DNA from: Ailanthus altissimus
Taxonomy: Eukaryota; Streptophyta; Magnoliopsida; Sapindales; Simaroubaceae
DNA length: 64,000 bases
Assembly: GCA_946807835.1 (NCBI GenBank)
Contig: OX327696.1
Coordinates: 1,748,501 to 1,812,500 of the forward strand
Reading direction: 5' to 3'
Shown here: one piece after another, positions 44,372-55,763 of the stretch
Numbering within the stretch: the stretch's first letter is position 1
Layout: every line of letters starts with the position of its first letter
The notes under the pieces: model-generated
Told to the model about the DNA's origin: nothing
The model's database searches: none
What the model saw: the letters and a program-made list of their open reading frames with translations, nothing else
Position numbers and translations under genes: made by a program

Positions 44372-44420
44372 GGCCATTTCCAGGAAGAATTGTTTGGGGC
44401 AGCTTTGTTTGACTTTGACA
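44372..44420 (-). promoter_or_regulatory. Conserved TNL upstream module before TNL-D
   Basis: The minus strand reads AAAGTCAAACAAAGCTGCC and then TTCTTCCTGGAAATGG, matching the module before TNL-A. It ends about 170 bp before the ATG, and the gypsy LTR begins 170 bp further upstream. No TATA box equivalent to that of TNL-A is evident. Confidence 0.5.
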
Positions 44421-44589
44421 CCAATTGTAGACAAAGGCCACTTGCTGATTTGATTAATCAAGTCGCACCGGATTCTAAAATAAAATACAAATAAATAAAT
44501 AAATATAATAATAGAAACATCAAGTTGATTTTATTAAACACTAAAATAAATAATTATGAAATCTACTCAAACTTTTTGAAGAAAAAAAA

Positions 44590-46090
44590 TGTAATATACG
44601 TGTAATATATATATAAAACTTAGTGTCAATTAAAAAAAAAGAAAAAAAAAAGAAATGAAGCAGTGGCTGTTTTTATATATATATATTTTTTTGTTTTGCT
44701 TTCTTCATTTAAGAAGAAAAGCAATTGAAACAGAAGAAGAAAGGAAGCAGAGCTGAACAGAAGAGAGAAAGAAAGAAAAAAGAAAAATCGAAAGAAAGAA
44801 AAGAAAAGAAAGAAGAAAAAGAAAAGAAGAAGAAAAGGAAAAAGAAAAAGAAAGGGAAAGGACGAGACGGGAAGAAAAAAGAAAAAGAAGGAAAAAAAAA
44901 GAAAAAAAAAAGAAATTTTAGAAAATTAGTTGGGTAGTCAGAATTATACCCAGTGGTTTAGCGGGTAATAGTTTTACGATATTAGAATATTTAGATCTTA
45001 ATATTTATAATACATATCGATACTAATGATGTATTTTTACACCCTATGATATAGGAGGTGTATCGATAGCGGGTAGATCTCAGAATCCAGACCCAGCTCA
45101 AGATTAGCGCACTTTTGTGAGTGGATAACTATATATATTTTATATGTTTTTAATACAACCAATTATGATTTAATTGCGCATTATCAGATTTAATTATGAT
45201 TTATTTTAGACAGAAAAATATTTATACTATTTAGTATATTCAGAAATGTTTTAGAATTTATTATAGTACAGTTTATAATTATGTTCAGTACAGAAATAAT
45301 TATTTTAGAATAATTATGGCCACAATATTATATTGTAATAGTTTTTGAACCACCCTATGTGTACCCTCCCCTTTAATGTAGTTGCTTTGCGCATGCGTTA
45401 GACCAGTTTAGTTTGCTCTGCCTGAGCGATGTAACATTCCGCCGGGTTAGACCAGCTTAGATCCCCCGCTCTGCCTGTGCGTGAGTTACTCTGCTAGGTT
45501 AGACCAGATTTTCCCCGGGTACAAGTTTGGTGTGATTTTCAGTATATATATGTAGTACATGTTTCCAGAGTTATGTTACATATATTCAGCTTGATAATAG
45601 ATTTTATGATAGTTTGCGCTTTCAAATTCCAGTACTATGTCATGATTTTAATTTCAGCACAGATTTTATGACAGTTCATATTTTCAGTACAAGTTTATTG
45701 ATTACTCAGTATACAGTTTTATGATTATTTTATCATACAGATTTATACGTGTACAATACATATAAAGTATATGATATTTTTAGATTATGTCCACTCACTG
45801 AGCCACAAGCTCACCCTTTTTCCTATTTTCCCTATTTTTCCCAGATTGTCACATGAATTTGTGCAGTGTGATACAGTCATCACATTTTGAGGTTGGGCCA
45901 ACGTGCATAGCTGCATAAGTGTCTCAGTCTGTGTATTTGTATATCTTTTGTATAGTGGAGCATATGTGTATACTTTTTGTTGAGGCAGGTAGCCTCATTG
46001 TATCATATGTATGAGTAAAGAGTATGTTAGTCACATGTCATCGCAGGATCTACCTCGATTCTCGAAGAAGGCTCGGGTCGGGTCTTGTCA
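44590..46090 (+). repeat. Gypsy 5' LTR
   Basis: 1501 bp, starts TGTAATATACG and ends CTTGTCA. A TATA-like run (ttttatatatatata, about 44670) precedes a purine tract of about 230 bp (44705-44930) made of AAG/GAAA repeats. The tract is open as a Lys/Glu-rich frame of 70 codons, but this follows from its composition. Confidence 0.93.
44705..44930 (+). repeat. Purine-only low-complexity tract in the gypsy LTR
   Basis: Almost uninterrupted A/G on the plus strand, repeated with length differences in the 3' LTR (about 51170-51370). Position just downstream of the TATA-like run suggests it lies in the transcribed leader. Confidence 0.7.
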
Positions 46091-46093
46091 GTT

Positions 46094-46105
46094 TGGTATC
46101 AGAGC
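46094..46105 (+). other. Gypsy primer-binding site
   Basis: TGGTATCAGAGC, complementary to initiator tRNA-Met, three bases after the 5' LTR. Confidence 0.88.
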
Positions 46106-46191
46106 ATGGTTTTAGATTCTGTAGACTAGTACATGATACATGCATGTTAGAGATGTCATTAATAAAGTGTTGCATTTTATAGATTTTCATC

Positions 46192-48861
46192 ATGCGTCCA
46201 CGTGGCCGACCTCGCACAAAACTTGTGGCTGAACTGGGAGCTCCCTTAGTATCAGATAGAAGGGATGAATCTATTAGAGAGGAAGTAGCTGAGTCAGTTC
46301 CCCATGTACCCATACCTCAAACTCAGCCTGATCCTATTGTAGAGGAGATGCACCCTCAGCCAGTACCACAACCTGTGACACAGCCTACACAGGGACAGCC
46401 TGATAGACCTGCCCTAGAGCAATCCATAGATAGACTGGCTCACTTAGTTACAGTTGCAGTTGAGAGACAAACACAGGGACCACCTAAGAGAGAGAACACA
46501 ATAGAGCGTGTTCGTAGTTTGGGGGCAGAGAATTTTTCAGGCACTACAGAGCCAGCTGATGCAGAGTCATGGTTAACTAGAGTAGAACAGATATTTGATG
46601 TTATGAGATGTACTGATGATGAGAGAGTTTTCTTTGCTACATTTTTACTTGAGGGTGGGGCATACCACTGGTGGAGATCAGTATCACGTAGATATAGAGG
46701 GGTGATTAGCTGGGCTGATTTTTGTAAAGAATTTAATATTAAATTCTTTCCTATGGTTTACCAAGACATCCAGGCTAGTAAGTTCTTTGAGCTAGAACAA
46801 GGATTGATGACAGTAGAGGAGTACGAGAACCGTTTTATAGAGTTATCGAGGTTCGCTTCTTATGCAATACAGAATGAGAGGGATAAATGTAAGAGGTTTG
46901 AACAGGGCCTTAGAGGCAATATCAGGACAACAATTACAGCTATGGGGCACATTGATTTCAGTGAGTTGGTAGGGGCTGCAATGAGAGTTGAGAGAAGCCT
47001 AGTAGAGGCACGTAGAGCCCAGTCATTCAAGCAGAGACCAGGCCATAGTTGGTCAGTTGGTGGATCAAGTAGCAGTAGAGCATCTGGAGGAGAGACATCC
47101 CATGCAAGGTATTCTGGTAGACAACGGTATGGTCAGAGCCCTATACTATCAGGAGGACAGAGACAGAGTTCTAGTCAGAGTATTGTGCCTCCATCTGTTG
47201 GAAGCAACATAGGGAGTCAGAGGCCCCGAGGTGGTAGCCAGTTAAGTAGTAGTGCAAGCATAAGAAGGTACCCTCAGTGTTCCATGTGTGGGAGGAGTCA
47301 TGAGGGACAGTGTCTGAGAGGTTTTAGAGGTTGCTACCATTGCGGACAAGCTGGACATTTGAGGAGAGATTGCCCTCATCTTCTTCAGAGTAGCAACTTA
47401 GTACAGAGTACAGCTTCTCAGGGTTTTCAAGGTGGCAGTGGCAATATTCAGAGGCCTAGAGGATCTCAGACAGAAGAGCCTATCTCTAGTACTGGTGTAC
47501 AACCTAGAGCTTTAGGAGTTAGTAGAGATCCACAGAGGGGTCAACCAGGTCGACCTCGTAGCCAGGCACGTGTATTTGCTTTAACTCAGCAAGAGGCACA
47601 GGCTACCCCAGATGTTGTTACAGGTATGCTGACTATTTTTGGCCGAGAGGCCCATATTTTAATTGATCCGGGCTCTACGCATTCTTTTATTTCTCGTATC
47701 TTTGTTGTGCATGCGGATAGAATGTTAAAACCCCTAGATTGTAGTTTGGTGGTAGCCACACCAGTTGGAGAATCATTACTGGCTGAGAATGTATTTCGGG
47801 ATTGTGTTATCAAAGTGGGTAGTAGTGAGATGGTAGCAGATTTAATTCCTCTTGCTATACATGATTTTGATGCAATACTGGGGATGGACTGGTTAGCTAA
47901 TCACCATGCTACTGTAGACTGTTTTCGAAAGGAAGTTATATTCAGAAGACATGGAGAGCCTGATATTATTTTTTGTGGAGAGCGACGAGTTCTTCCATCA
48001 TGTGTTATATCTGCTATGACAGCTAAACGGTTGCTCAGGAAACGATGTTCAGCTTATTTGGCACATGTTATTGATACCAGAGTCAATGGGGTACCATTAG
48101 AAGATATTCCAGTGGTAAGAGATTTTCTAGATGTATTTCCTGAAGATCTTTCAAGCTTACCACCAGATAGAGAGATTGTTTTTGGTATTGATTTGGTTCC
48201 AGAGATAACTCCTATCTCCAAAGCACCATACAGAATGGCCCCCTCAGAGTTAAAAGAATTGAAGACTCAGTTACAAGAATTGGTAGATAAGGGTTTCATC
48301 AGATCTAGTGTATCACCATGGGGAGCACCAGTATTGTTTGTTAAAAAGAAGGATGGAACTTTGAGGCTATGTATTGATTATCGGGAGCTTAATAAAGTCA
48401 CTATACGCAACAAGTATCCACTCCTTCGCATTGATAATTTATTTGATCAGTTACAGGGTGCAAAGATTTTCTCAAAGATCGATCTACGATCAGAGTATCA
48501 TCAGTTAAAGATCAGAGATACTGATGTGGTTAAAACTGCTTTCAGAACTCGATATGGGCATTATGAGTTTTTAGTAATGCCATTTGGGTTAACTAATGCT
48601 CCAGCTGCATTCATGGACCTTATGAATAGGGTATTTCGTCCCTATCTTGATCGATTTGTTATAGTTTTTATTGATGATATTCTTGTGTATTCACGGAGTA
48701 CAGAGGAGCATGTAGAGCATTTGAAGATAGTGCTACAGATTTTGAGAAATAAACAGTTATATGCCAAGTTCAGCAAATGTCAGTTTTGGCTAGATAAAGT
48801 TGCATTTTTGGGCCATGTGATCTCAGCAGATGGAATTTATGTGGATCCTAAAAAAAATTGA
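46192..48861 (+). CDS. Gypsy gag, protease and N-terminal reverse transcriptase
   Basis: 889 codons. Retrotrans_gag core ([14 protein letters not shown] and [14 protein letters not shown]), CCHC knuckle [14 protein letters not shown] (381-394), retropepsin DPGSTHSF (from 492; the catalytic Asp is kept and Pro replaces Ser, a form seen in this clade), then reverse transcriptase with FIDD (826-829). It ends early at VDPKKN because the A-run at 48850-48857 has eight bases where seven keep the frame. Gag and pol are otherwise fused in one frame. Confidence 0.93.
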   Translation: MRPRGRPRTKLVAELGAPLVSDRRDESIREEVAESVPHVPIPQTQPDPIVEEMHPQPVPQPVTQPTQGQPDRPALEQSIDRLAHLVTVAVERQTQGPPKRENTIERVRSLGAENFSGTTEPADAESWLTRVEQIFDVMRCTDDERVFFATFLLEGGAYHWWRSVSRRYRGVISWADFCKEFNIKFFPMVYQDIQASKFFELEQGLMTVEEYENRFIELSRFASYAIQNERDKCKRFEQGLRGNIRTTITAMGHIDFSELVGAAMRVERSLVEARRAQSFKQRPGHSWSVGGSSSSRASGGETSHARYSGRQRYGQSPILSGGQRQSSSQSIVPPSVGSNIGSQRPRGGSQLSSSASIRRYPQCSMCGRSHEGQCLRGFRGCYHCGQAGHLRRDCPHLLQSSNLVQSTASQGFQGGSGNIQRPRGSQTEEPISSTGVQPRALGVSRDPQRGQPGRPRSQARVFALTQQEAQATPDVVTGMLTIFGREAHILIDPGSTHSFISRIFVVHADRMLKPLDCSLVVATPVGESLLAENVFRDCVIKVGSSEMVADLIPLAIHDFDAILGMDWLANHHATVDCFRKEVIFRRHGEPDIIFCGERRVLPSCVISAMTAKRLLRKRCSAYLAHVIDTRVNGVPLEDIPVVRDFLDVFPEDLSSLPPDREIVFGIDLVPEITPISKAPYRMAPSELKELKTQLQELVDKGFIRSSVSPWGAPVLFVKKKDGTLRLCIDYRELNKVTIRNKYPLLRIDNLFDQLQGAKIFSKIDLRSEYHQLKIRDTDVVKTAFRTRYGHYEFLVMPFGLTNAPAAFMDLMNRVFRPYLDRFVIVFIDDILVYSRSTEEHVEHLKIVLQILRNKQLYAKFSKCQFWLDKVAFLGHVISADGIYVDPKKN

Positions 48862-51037
48862 AGCTGTAGTAAATTGGGAGCGACCAGCTAGTGTGACAGA
48901 AATTAGAAGTTTTCTTGGTCTAGCAGGTTATTATCGAAGATTTGTTAAAGACTTTTCTAAGATTGCTGCACCGCTTACAAAGTTGACTAGGAAAAATGTA
49001 AAGTTTATGTGGACTGATGAATGTGAAGATAGCTTCCAAGAGCTTAAAAAGAGATTGACTTCAACTCCTGTTCTCACTCTTCCATCTGGCACTGAAGGAT
49101 TTATAATTTACAGTGATGCTTCTAGACAGGGGTTAGGTTGTGTATTGATGCAGCATAGTAAGGTGATAGCTTATGCTTCTAGGCAGCTTAAGAAGCATGA
49201 GTTGAATTATCCAACTCATGATTTAGAATTAGTAGCAGTAGTATTCGCCTTGAAGATTTGGAGACATTATCTATATGGTGTTACATGTCAAATTTTCACT
49301 GATCACAAAAGTTTAAAGTATTTGTTCACACAGAAAGATTTGAATCTGAGACAACGGAGATGGTTAGAGTTAATAAAAGATTATGACTGTACGATTGACT
49401 ATCATCCAGGTAAGGCGAATGTGGTAGCAGATGCACTCAGCAGGAAGTCTTCTAGCTCCATTGCTTATTTGAGAGTGACTTATCTTCCATTGTTAGTTGA
49501 ATTAAGATCTATGGGGGTTGAATTGTCTGTAGCTAAGTCTGGAGTCCTTCTAGCACATTTTCAAGTTAGGCCTATGTTGATTGATCAGATTCGAGATGTG
49601 CAAGATCAGGATCCTAATTTAGTTAAACTTAAGCAAGAAGTAAAGAATGGAATGCGAACTGATTTAACGTTGAAAGCTGATGGGACATTAGTTATGGGTA
49701 ACAGGCTTTGTGTTCCGAATAACTCAGAGTTAAAGAAACATATTTTAGAAGAAGCTCACAGCTCAGCTTATGCTATGCATCCTGGCAGCACTAAAATGTA
49801 TCGTACTTTGAGAGAACATTACTGGTGGCAAGGTATGAAAAGAGAGATTGCAGAGTTTGTATCTCACTGCTTGATTTGTCAGCAGGTTAAGGCAGAACAT
49901 CAGAGGCCAGCAGGATTATCTCAACCACTTCCAGTTCCTGAATGGAAGTGGGAACATATCACCATGGACTTTGTTGTTGGGCTTCCTCGTACTCGAAGGG
50001 GTCATGATAGTGTTTGGGTGATTGTTGATCGACTCACAAAGTCTGCTCATTTCTTGCCTTATAAGATTTCATACTCATTAGATAGGCTGGCTCATTTGTA
50101 TGTGAGTGAGATTGTACGGTTACATGGGGCTCCAGTGTCCATCGTATCAGATAGAGACCCTCGATTCACTTCTAGATTCTGGCATAGCTTACAGAAGGCC
50201 TTAGGCACTAAGCTAAACTTTAGTACAGCTTTTCATCCTCAGACAGATGGGCAGTCAGAGAGAACTATACAGATTTTAGAGGATATGCTCAGAGCTTGTA
50301 TGTTGCAGCTTAAGGGTAATTGGGATGATTATTTACCATTGATGGAGTTTGCATATAATAATAGTTATCAGTCTAGCATTCAGATGGCACCGTATGAGGC
50401 TTTATACGGAAGAAAATGCAGAACTCCGATTTGTTGGGATGAAGTTGGAGAAAGAAAATTGTTGGGTCCAGAGATTATTCAAGCCACTAGTGAGAAGGTC
50501 AGTATTATTAGAGACAGACTCAAGGCAGCTCAAGACAGACAGAAGAGTTATGCAGATAAATGCCGTAGACAGCTAGAGTTTGCAGTAGGAGACAGAGTCT
50601 TTTTACGGATCTCACCATGGAAGGGTGTGCTTCGTTTTGGGAAACAGGGAAAACTAAGTCCTAGATATATTGGGCCATATGAGATTCTAGAAAGGGTTAG
50701 TGTGGTTGCGTACCGCTTAGCATTACCACCTGAGTTGTCACGCATTCATGATGTGTTTCATGTTTCTATGTTGCGGAAGTATATACCTGACCCTTCTCAC
50801 ATTCTAGATACTCAGCCAGTTCAGTTGAGGACAGACTTAACTTATGATGAGGAACCTGTTCAGATAGTGGATTATCGCCAACAAGTACTACGTAATAAGA
50901 CTATACCGCTAATTAAAGTCCTATGGAGGAATCATGCAGAGGAAGAGACTACATGGAAGCGAGAGGATCAGATGAGAGCTCAGTATCCTCATTTGTTTCA
51001 GAGAGGTATACGAATTTCGAGGACAAAATTTTTATAA
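48830..51037 (+). CDS. Gypsy C-terminal RT, RNase H, integrase and chromodomain-like tail
   Basis: It continues the polyprotein in the next frame from about 48858 ([20 protein letters not shown]). The in-frame ATG at 48830 lies upstream of the shift and is not a natural start. RNase H with [10 protein letters not shown], integrase zinc finger ([17 protein letters not shown], then HCLICQQVK), integrase DDE in [17 protein letters not shown] and SERTIQILE, and a tail ending [20 protein letters not shown] that resembles the chromodomain-bearing Tekay/Del clade. The stop at 51035-51037 abuts the polypurine tract. Confidence 0.93.
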   Translation: MEFMWILKKIEAVVNWERPASVTEIRSFLGLAGYYRRFVKDFSKIAAPLTKLTRKNVKFMWTDECEDSFQELKKRLTSTPVLTLPSGTEGFIIYSDASRQGLGCVLMQHSKVIAYASRQLKKHELNYPTHDLELVAVVFALKIWRHYLYGVTCQIFTDHKSLKYLFTQKDLNLRQRRWLELIKDYDCTIDYHPGKANVVADALSRKSSSSIAYLRVTYLPLLVELRSMGVELSVAKSGVLLAHFQVRPMLIDQIRDVQDQDPNLVKLKQEVKNGMRTDLTLKADGTLVMGNRLCVPNNSELKKHILEEAHSSAYAMHPGSTKMYRTLREHYWWQGMKREIAEFVSHCLICQQVKAEHQRPAGLSQPLPVPEWKWEHITMDFVVGLPRTRRGHDSVWVIVDRLTKSAHFLPYKISYSLDRLAHLYVSEIVRLHGAPVSIVSDRDPRFTSRFWHSLQKALGTKLNFSTAFHPQTDGQSERTIQILEDMLRACMLQLKGNWDDYLPLMEFAYNNSYQSSIQMAPYEALYGRKCRTPICWDEVGERKLLGPEIIQATSEKVSIIRDRLKAAQDRQKSYADKCRRQLEFAVGDRVFLRISPWKGVLRFGKQGKLSPRYIGPYEILERVSVVAYRLALPPELSRIHDVFHVSMLRKYIPDPSHILDTQPVQLRTDLTYDEEPVQIVDYRQQVLRNKTIPLIKVLWRNHAEEETTWKREDQMRAQYPHLFQRGIRISRTKFL

Positions 51038-51048
51038 GGGGGGAAGAA
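51036..51048 (+). other. Gypsy polypurine tract
   Basis: AAGGGGGGAAGAA immediately before the 3' LTR, overlapping the stop codon of pol. Confidence 0.85.
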
Positions 51049-51049
51049 T

Positions 51050-52552
51050 TGTAATATACGTGTAACATATATATAAAACTTAGTGTCAATTAAAAAAAAG
51101 AAAAAAAAAAGAAATGAAGCGGTGGCTGTTTTTATATATATATATTTTTTTGTTTTGCTTTCTTCATTTAAGAAGAAAAGCAATTGAAATAGAAGAAGAA
51201 AGGAAGCAGAGCTGAACAGAAGAGAGAAAGAAAGAAAAAAGAAAAATCGAAAGAAAGAAAAGAAAAGAAGAAGAAAAGGAAAAAGAAAAAGAAAGGGAAA
51301 GGAAGAGACGGGAAGGAAAAAGAGAAAGAAAAAGAAAAAGAAGGAAAAGAAAAGAAAAAAAAAAAGAAATTTTAGAAAATTAGTTGGGTAGTCAGAATTA
51401 TACCCAGTGGTTTAACGGGTAATAGTTTTACGATAATAGAATATTTAGATTTTAATAGTTATAATACATATCGGTACTAATGATGTATTTTTACACCCTA
51501 TAATATAAGAGGTGTGCCGATAGCGGGTAGATCTCAGAATCCAGACCCAGCTCAGGATTAGCGCACTTTTGTGAGTGGATAATTATATATATTCTATATA
51601 TTTTTAATACAGGTAATTATGATTTAATTACGCGTTATCAAATTTAGTTATGATTTATTTTAGATAGAAAAATATTTATATTATTTAGTATATTCAGAAA
51701 TGTTTTAGAATTTATTATAGTACAGTTTATAATTATATTCAGTACAGAAATAATTATTTCAGAATAATTATGGTCATGATATTATATTGTAGTAGTTTTT
51801 GAACCACCATATGCGTACCCTCCCCTTTAATGTAGTTGCTCTGCGCATGCGTTAGACCAATTTAGTTTGCTCTGCCCGAGCGATGCAGCATTCCGCCGGG
51901 TTAGACTAGCTTAGATCCCCCGCTCTGCTTGTACGTGAGTTACTCCGCCAGGTTAGACCAGATTTTCCCCGGGTACAAGTTTGGTGTGGTTTTCAGTATA
52001 TATATGTAGTACATGTTTTCAGAGTTATGTTACATATATTCAGCTTGATAATAGATTTTATGATAGTTTGCGCTTTCAGATTTTCAGATCCCAATATTAT
52101 GTCATGATTTTAATTTCAGCATAGATTTTATGACAGTTCATATTTTCAGTACAAGTTTATTGATTACTCAGTATACAGTTTTATGATTATTTTATCATAC
52201 AAATTTATACGTGTACAATACATATAAAGTATATGATATTTTTAGATTATGTCCACTCACTGAGCCACAAGCTCACCCTTTTTCCTATTTTCCTTATTTT
52301 TCCCAGATTGTCACATGAATTTGTGCAGTGTGATACAATCATCACATTTTGAGGTTGGGCCAACGTGCATAGCTGCATAAGTGTCTCAGTCTGTGTATTT
52401 GTATATCTTCTGTATAGTGGAGCATATGTATATACTTTTTGTTGAGGCAGGTAGCCTCATTGTATCATATGTATGAGTAAAGAATATGTTAGTCACATGT
52501 CATCGCAGGATCTGCCTCGATTCTCGAGGAAGGCTCGGGTCGGGTCCTGTCA
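51050..52552 (+). repeat. Gypsy 3' LTR
   Basis: 1503 bp, paired with 44590-46090. It differs by scattered substitutions and by unit number in the purine tract. Confidence 0.93.
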
Positions 52553-52557
52553 AAAAA

Positions 52558-54434
52558 TATATACATTAAGCAACAAATATAAATTCATTTGTCGTTTTCG
52601 ATTTTGAGTTGACTTCTCATTAATATTTAATTTTAAATTATATAAAAATATAATCTTAAATCATCAAAATTTTAATAATATTAACAGCAGAAATTTATAG
52701 AAACCAACTGAAATTGATTCTATGGTTGTAGCCTAGAAATCTAAATCTAATTATTTGAGTTCTATAATTTAAAAATGAAGCTAATATTGTATTTAAGGAA
52801 AATAAAAAAGAGAAAAACTTTATTTGAATTTGTTTGGAAAAATTAAAGTAAAAAACAGGAAAGCTATTTGTTTTATGTTTTCTAATTTTGAACTAATACT
52901 TTGTATTCTATCCAAAAACAGTTTTTGGACAAATTTGAACCAATTGTGCTTTTCTAAAAAATTTCCTTTTATTCTCTATTTTCAAAAAGGGTAAATTGGT
53001 TTCCAAACTCTATATCCTATATCATGCTCGCCGTCACTGCTAAACAATTTTTTTTATAAAAAAAGTAGTCCAGTTATGTGATTTACTCAGCTATGGAAGA
53101 AACAGAAAAAGAATATGAAGAATGTTAAAATTACAACTAAATGAAATTAATTATAACATTAAGTTCAAGATTAAACTTAAATATTTACAAGTTCAATTTT
53201 TAAAATTTATAAATTAAGTAAAATATTTTAAAGTTAATAATTAAGGAGATTAATATTATAAATTATGTAATTAATAAATTTTTATATTATTTTATTTGTG
53301 TAGTTTTAATTTGTTAAAATTAAGTATAAATACTCTTCTTTCTTAATTTTGCAAGTAAGTAAATTAAGAATAAAGAGTTGATCAAGTATTTGATCAATTG
53401 TTAAGAGTTTAGTGTGTTATAGAGTTGAGCAAATAATAAACTCAATAAAAAGTATGTGAGTATTGTATTGTAAGTATAAGGGAGTAAGAATTTTTAAAAT
53501 TTATATTGTAAATTTTAAATTTGTTGTATTAATAAAAGTGTTCCATTATTTTTAACAAAGAATAAAAACAGGAGAATAATAAGAAAACGACCATAGTTGG
53601 AAGAATTTGTATGGGAAAACAGTAAAGAAAAAAGCATAAGGAAACGGCTCAAGCGGAAGAAGAAAGCACAAAGAAATTGTGGGTTCTTGTTGTGAGGCTT
53701 CAGTTGGTCGATTATGGAAAACTTCGACGAAGAAGAAGATGAAGAACTGCTACAATTTTGACGTGCAAAGAAAAAGAAATGGGTTTGGGATTATGTTTGG
53801 AGAAGAATAAAGAAAAAGAAACAATGTGCTCGCCACTAGAATAGGCATTGATGCCTTACAGAAGAAAGCCACTGAAATTATCAATTGAGATCATTGTCGA
53901 CCCCACAATCGCTAAACTCAAATACTGACGTCTATTGCAAACCACCGGATTTTGTTTTGATATAAACTTTCGATGCAGCGGATGGGTAGGTGATAGAAAT
54001 AGATTCCATATTTCGTTTAATCTAAAGCTATCTAAAATAAATAAATTAAAATATGACTCATATTGATTAAAACATTTCTAAAGATGATAAATTCTAATTT
54101 GATTAGGAATTTTTATGATTCTTAAATTGAATTACTTTTATTTTAGTAAACATAAATGTTTGATTAATATTACATAAAAATTAATAATAAAAGATTAAGT
54201 TTTGATTATATACATATATATATATATATATAACTGGTGGAATACACGTCAAAAGATCTTTAAAAGGTCAAATAAAAATTAAAAGAGGATTTCAGTTCTA
54301 ATGATAGAAGCCGTTGGAATTGCATGAATCTGTTCGTACGATTTTTTCTTTCGGGCTTATGCTGTGAGATTAATGTCGAACTTGAGATGGTGATTACATT
54401 GCTTGCAAATAAGTAAATGAGTTGTGACAGAAAG
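52558..54434. other. Intergenic sequence with possible decayed LTR and anonymous purine-rich stretch
   Basis: No gene supported. About 53340-53590 has the look of an LTR leader (agagttgagcaaataataaactc, then a TGTATT and AATAAA run), without a partner. About 53590-53950 is less AT-rich and includes a short frame MENFDEEEDEELLQF (53713-53760), but no longer coding continuity. A (TA)n microsatellite lies at about 54208-54231. Confidence 0.45.
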
Positions 54435-54439
54435 TATGT

Positions 54440-54633
54440 TGTAGAGAGTCTAATGAACCACATATATTTTTACATTAGTATGATATTGTTCATCTTAAAC
54501 TTAAACCTTTACGGTTTTATTTTTGAGTTCTACTTAAAATATTTTTTTATTAATGAAGATATAATTCACTCTTTATATATTTATGATTTTTTCTGTTTTT
54601 TTTTAATGTGGAACTTTGTTTGCTTTCTTAATA
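54440..54633 (-). repeat. TRIM-like LTR, left copy
   Basis: 194 bp. It begins TGTAGAGAGTCTAATGAACC, matching TGTAAGGAGCCCAACAAACT of the right copy, and ends TTTGCTTTCTTAATA. Most differences are C-to-T or G-to-A. Confidence 0.78.
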
Positions 54634-55042
54634 ATCCTCTCTTTGAACAAAGGATCACTAAGCCTCCTTTCAAACGATATTCCATCCGTCAATCTTCCAC
54701 ATAGAAAGATCTTACTCTCTTTTTGGTACTCATCTTCTACTATCTTCACTGCGTTGTGGGAGCATGTCTTACGTGAAACCCAGAATACCACCTACCTCGA
54801 GAGCCCGCTCTATTAAGTCAATTTTTTATCACTACAATAGGAGACACGCCTTACGTGAAGCCCAAATCACTACGTTGAGAGGACACGTCTTACGTGATGC
54901 CTAGGAGCACACCTCTGCCTGTTCATAGAGTTTAATCACGGATCCCATTGCAAATCGAGGCTTACCAGGCTCACCACCTTCTCATTCAGCACCAAAAATT
55001 GCTTCTACATGGCTAACTTATGGGCATAACTTTCATACCACT
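54634..55042 (-). repeat. TRIM-like interior, left copy
   Basis: Matches 57949-58307 (phrases such as cttacgtgatgcctaggag and ggcttaccaggctcacc). Its right end, tttcataccact, is a decayed primer-binding site that abuts a copia LTR and not the short LTR expected there. Confidence 0.8.
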
Positions 55043-55763
55043 TGTTATAGCGAAGCAATCTAACGAGCAATATAAGTCAAGTAATATAATGCAGAAAGAA
55101 GCAATAAAGAAACTAGAGAGAGAAAGGTAAAAAAAGAACCCATAGAATTTACGTAGTTTGGCAACTTGCCTACGTTCGTGACGGATCAAGATCACACACT
55201 CTTATTATTGAATCTCAAGGCACTCATAAAGTATGCCTTTTACAAGAAAGACTTACAAAGTAATCACTCTCTCTTGTAACCAAAAGGAGTTTTCTCTCAT
55301 TAAGAACCACAAAGTATGTTTGATCCCAAATATCTTATTTTAATCATAAAGATTTGTGTTTTTATCACTAAAAATCTGTTTACAACCCAAAAGAGAGCTT
55401 TTATATAGGCTTTAGGACAACCCAGGTTTACCCTAAATGCGTGGGAGTTGTTTTAGGGAGTCTTAAAACAAGTGGGAGTTAAAATAAGCTGGATCAAAAC
55501 GAAAAATAATTTCCCTGCGCTGGGCGCCACGACGTTGGGACTTTCCCACCTAGGCGCTACGGCGCTGGGTACCTGATGCCGCAGCGTTCAGGCTCTATTT
55601 TAGGCGTTGCAGCACCCACAACCTGGCACTGCGACACCCACGCCTAGGCACTGTCTATTGCGTTTTCGCCTTCTTTCACGTCCGTCTTCGATTTTTGCCT
55701 ACCTAATACACTTGGCTTGCTCTCCAAATCAAAGTCTGATGATTTTTAATCAACTTTCTCACA
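55043..55763 (-). repeat. Copia-3 LTR (single copy)
   Basis: 721 bp. On the plus strand it starts TGTTATAGCG and ends TTTCTCACA, next to the purine-rich minus-strand run AAGGAAGGGATT (candidate polypurine tract, 55764-55775). It is the 3' LTR of the decayed pol to its right. No second copy lies in the window. A GC-rich repetitive island at 55513-55655 (GCGCTGGGC, GCGCTACGGCGCTGGGT) interrupts its AT-rich body. Confidence 0.65.

Larger units (their letters stand above)
44585..52557 (+). mobile_element. Ty3/gypsy chromovirus-like retrotransposon, nearly intact, target-site duplication AAAAA
   Basis: The element proper is 44590-52552 (7963 bp), flanked by AAAAA on both sides. That duplication is low in complexity, so it is weak evidence alone. 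LTRs of 1501 and 1503 bp, primer-binding site at 46094, polypurine tract at 51036-51048 and a full gag-pol are all present. The gag-pol is in two frames because of one extra A. LTR divergence by eye is only a few percent. It points away from TNL-D, with its 5' LTR next to the TNL-D promoter. Confidence 0.94.

Noticed and set aside
44725..44937. Lys/Glu-rich open frame in the gypsy LTR
   Set aside because: It is a by-product of a purine-only tract, with variable length in the other LTR.
53713..53760. Possible small acidic protein MENFDEEEDEELLQF
   Set aside because: Only 15 codons, no continuation or homologue recognised.
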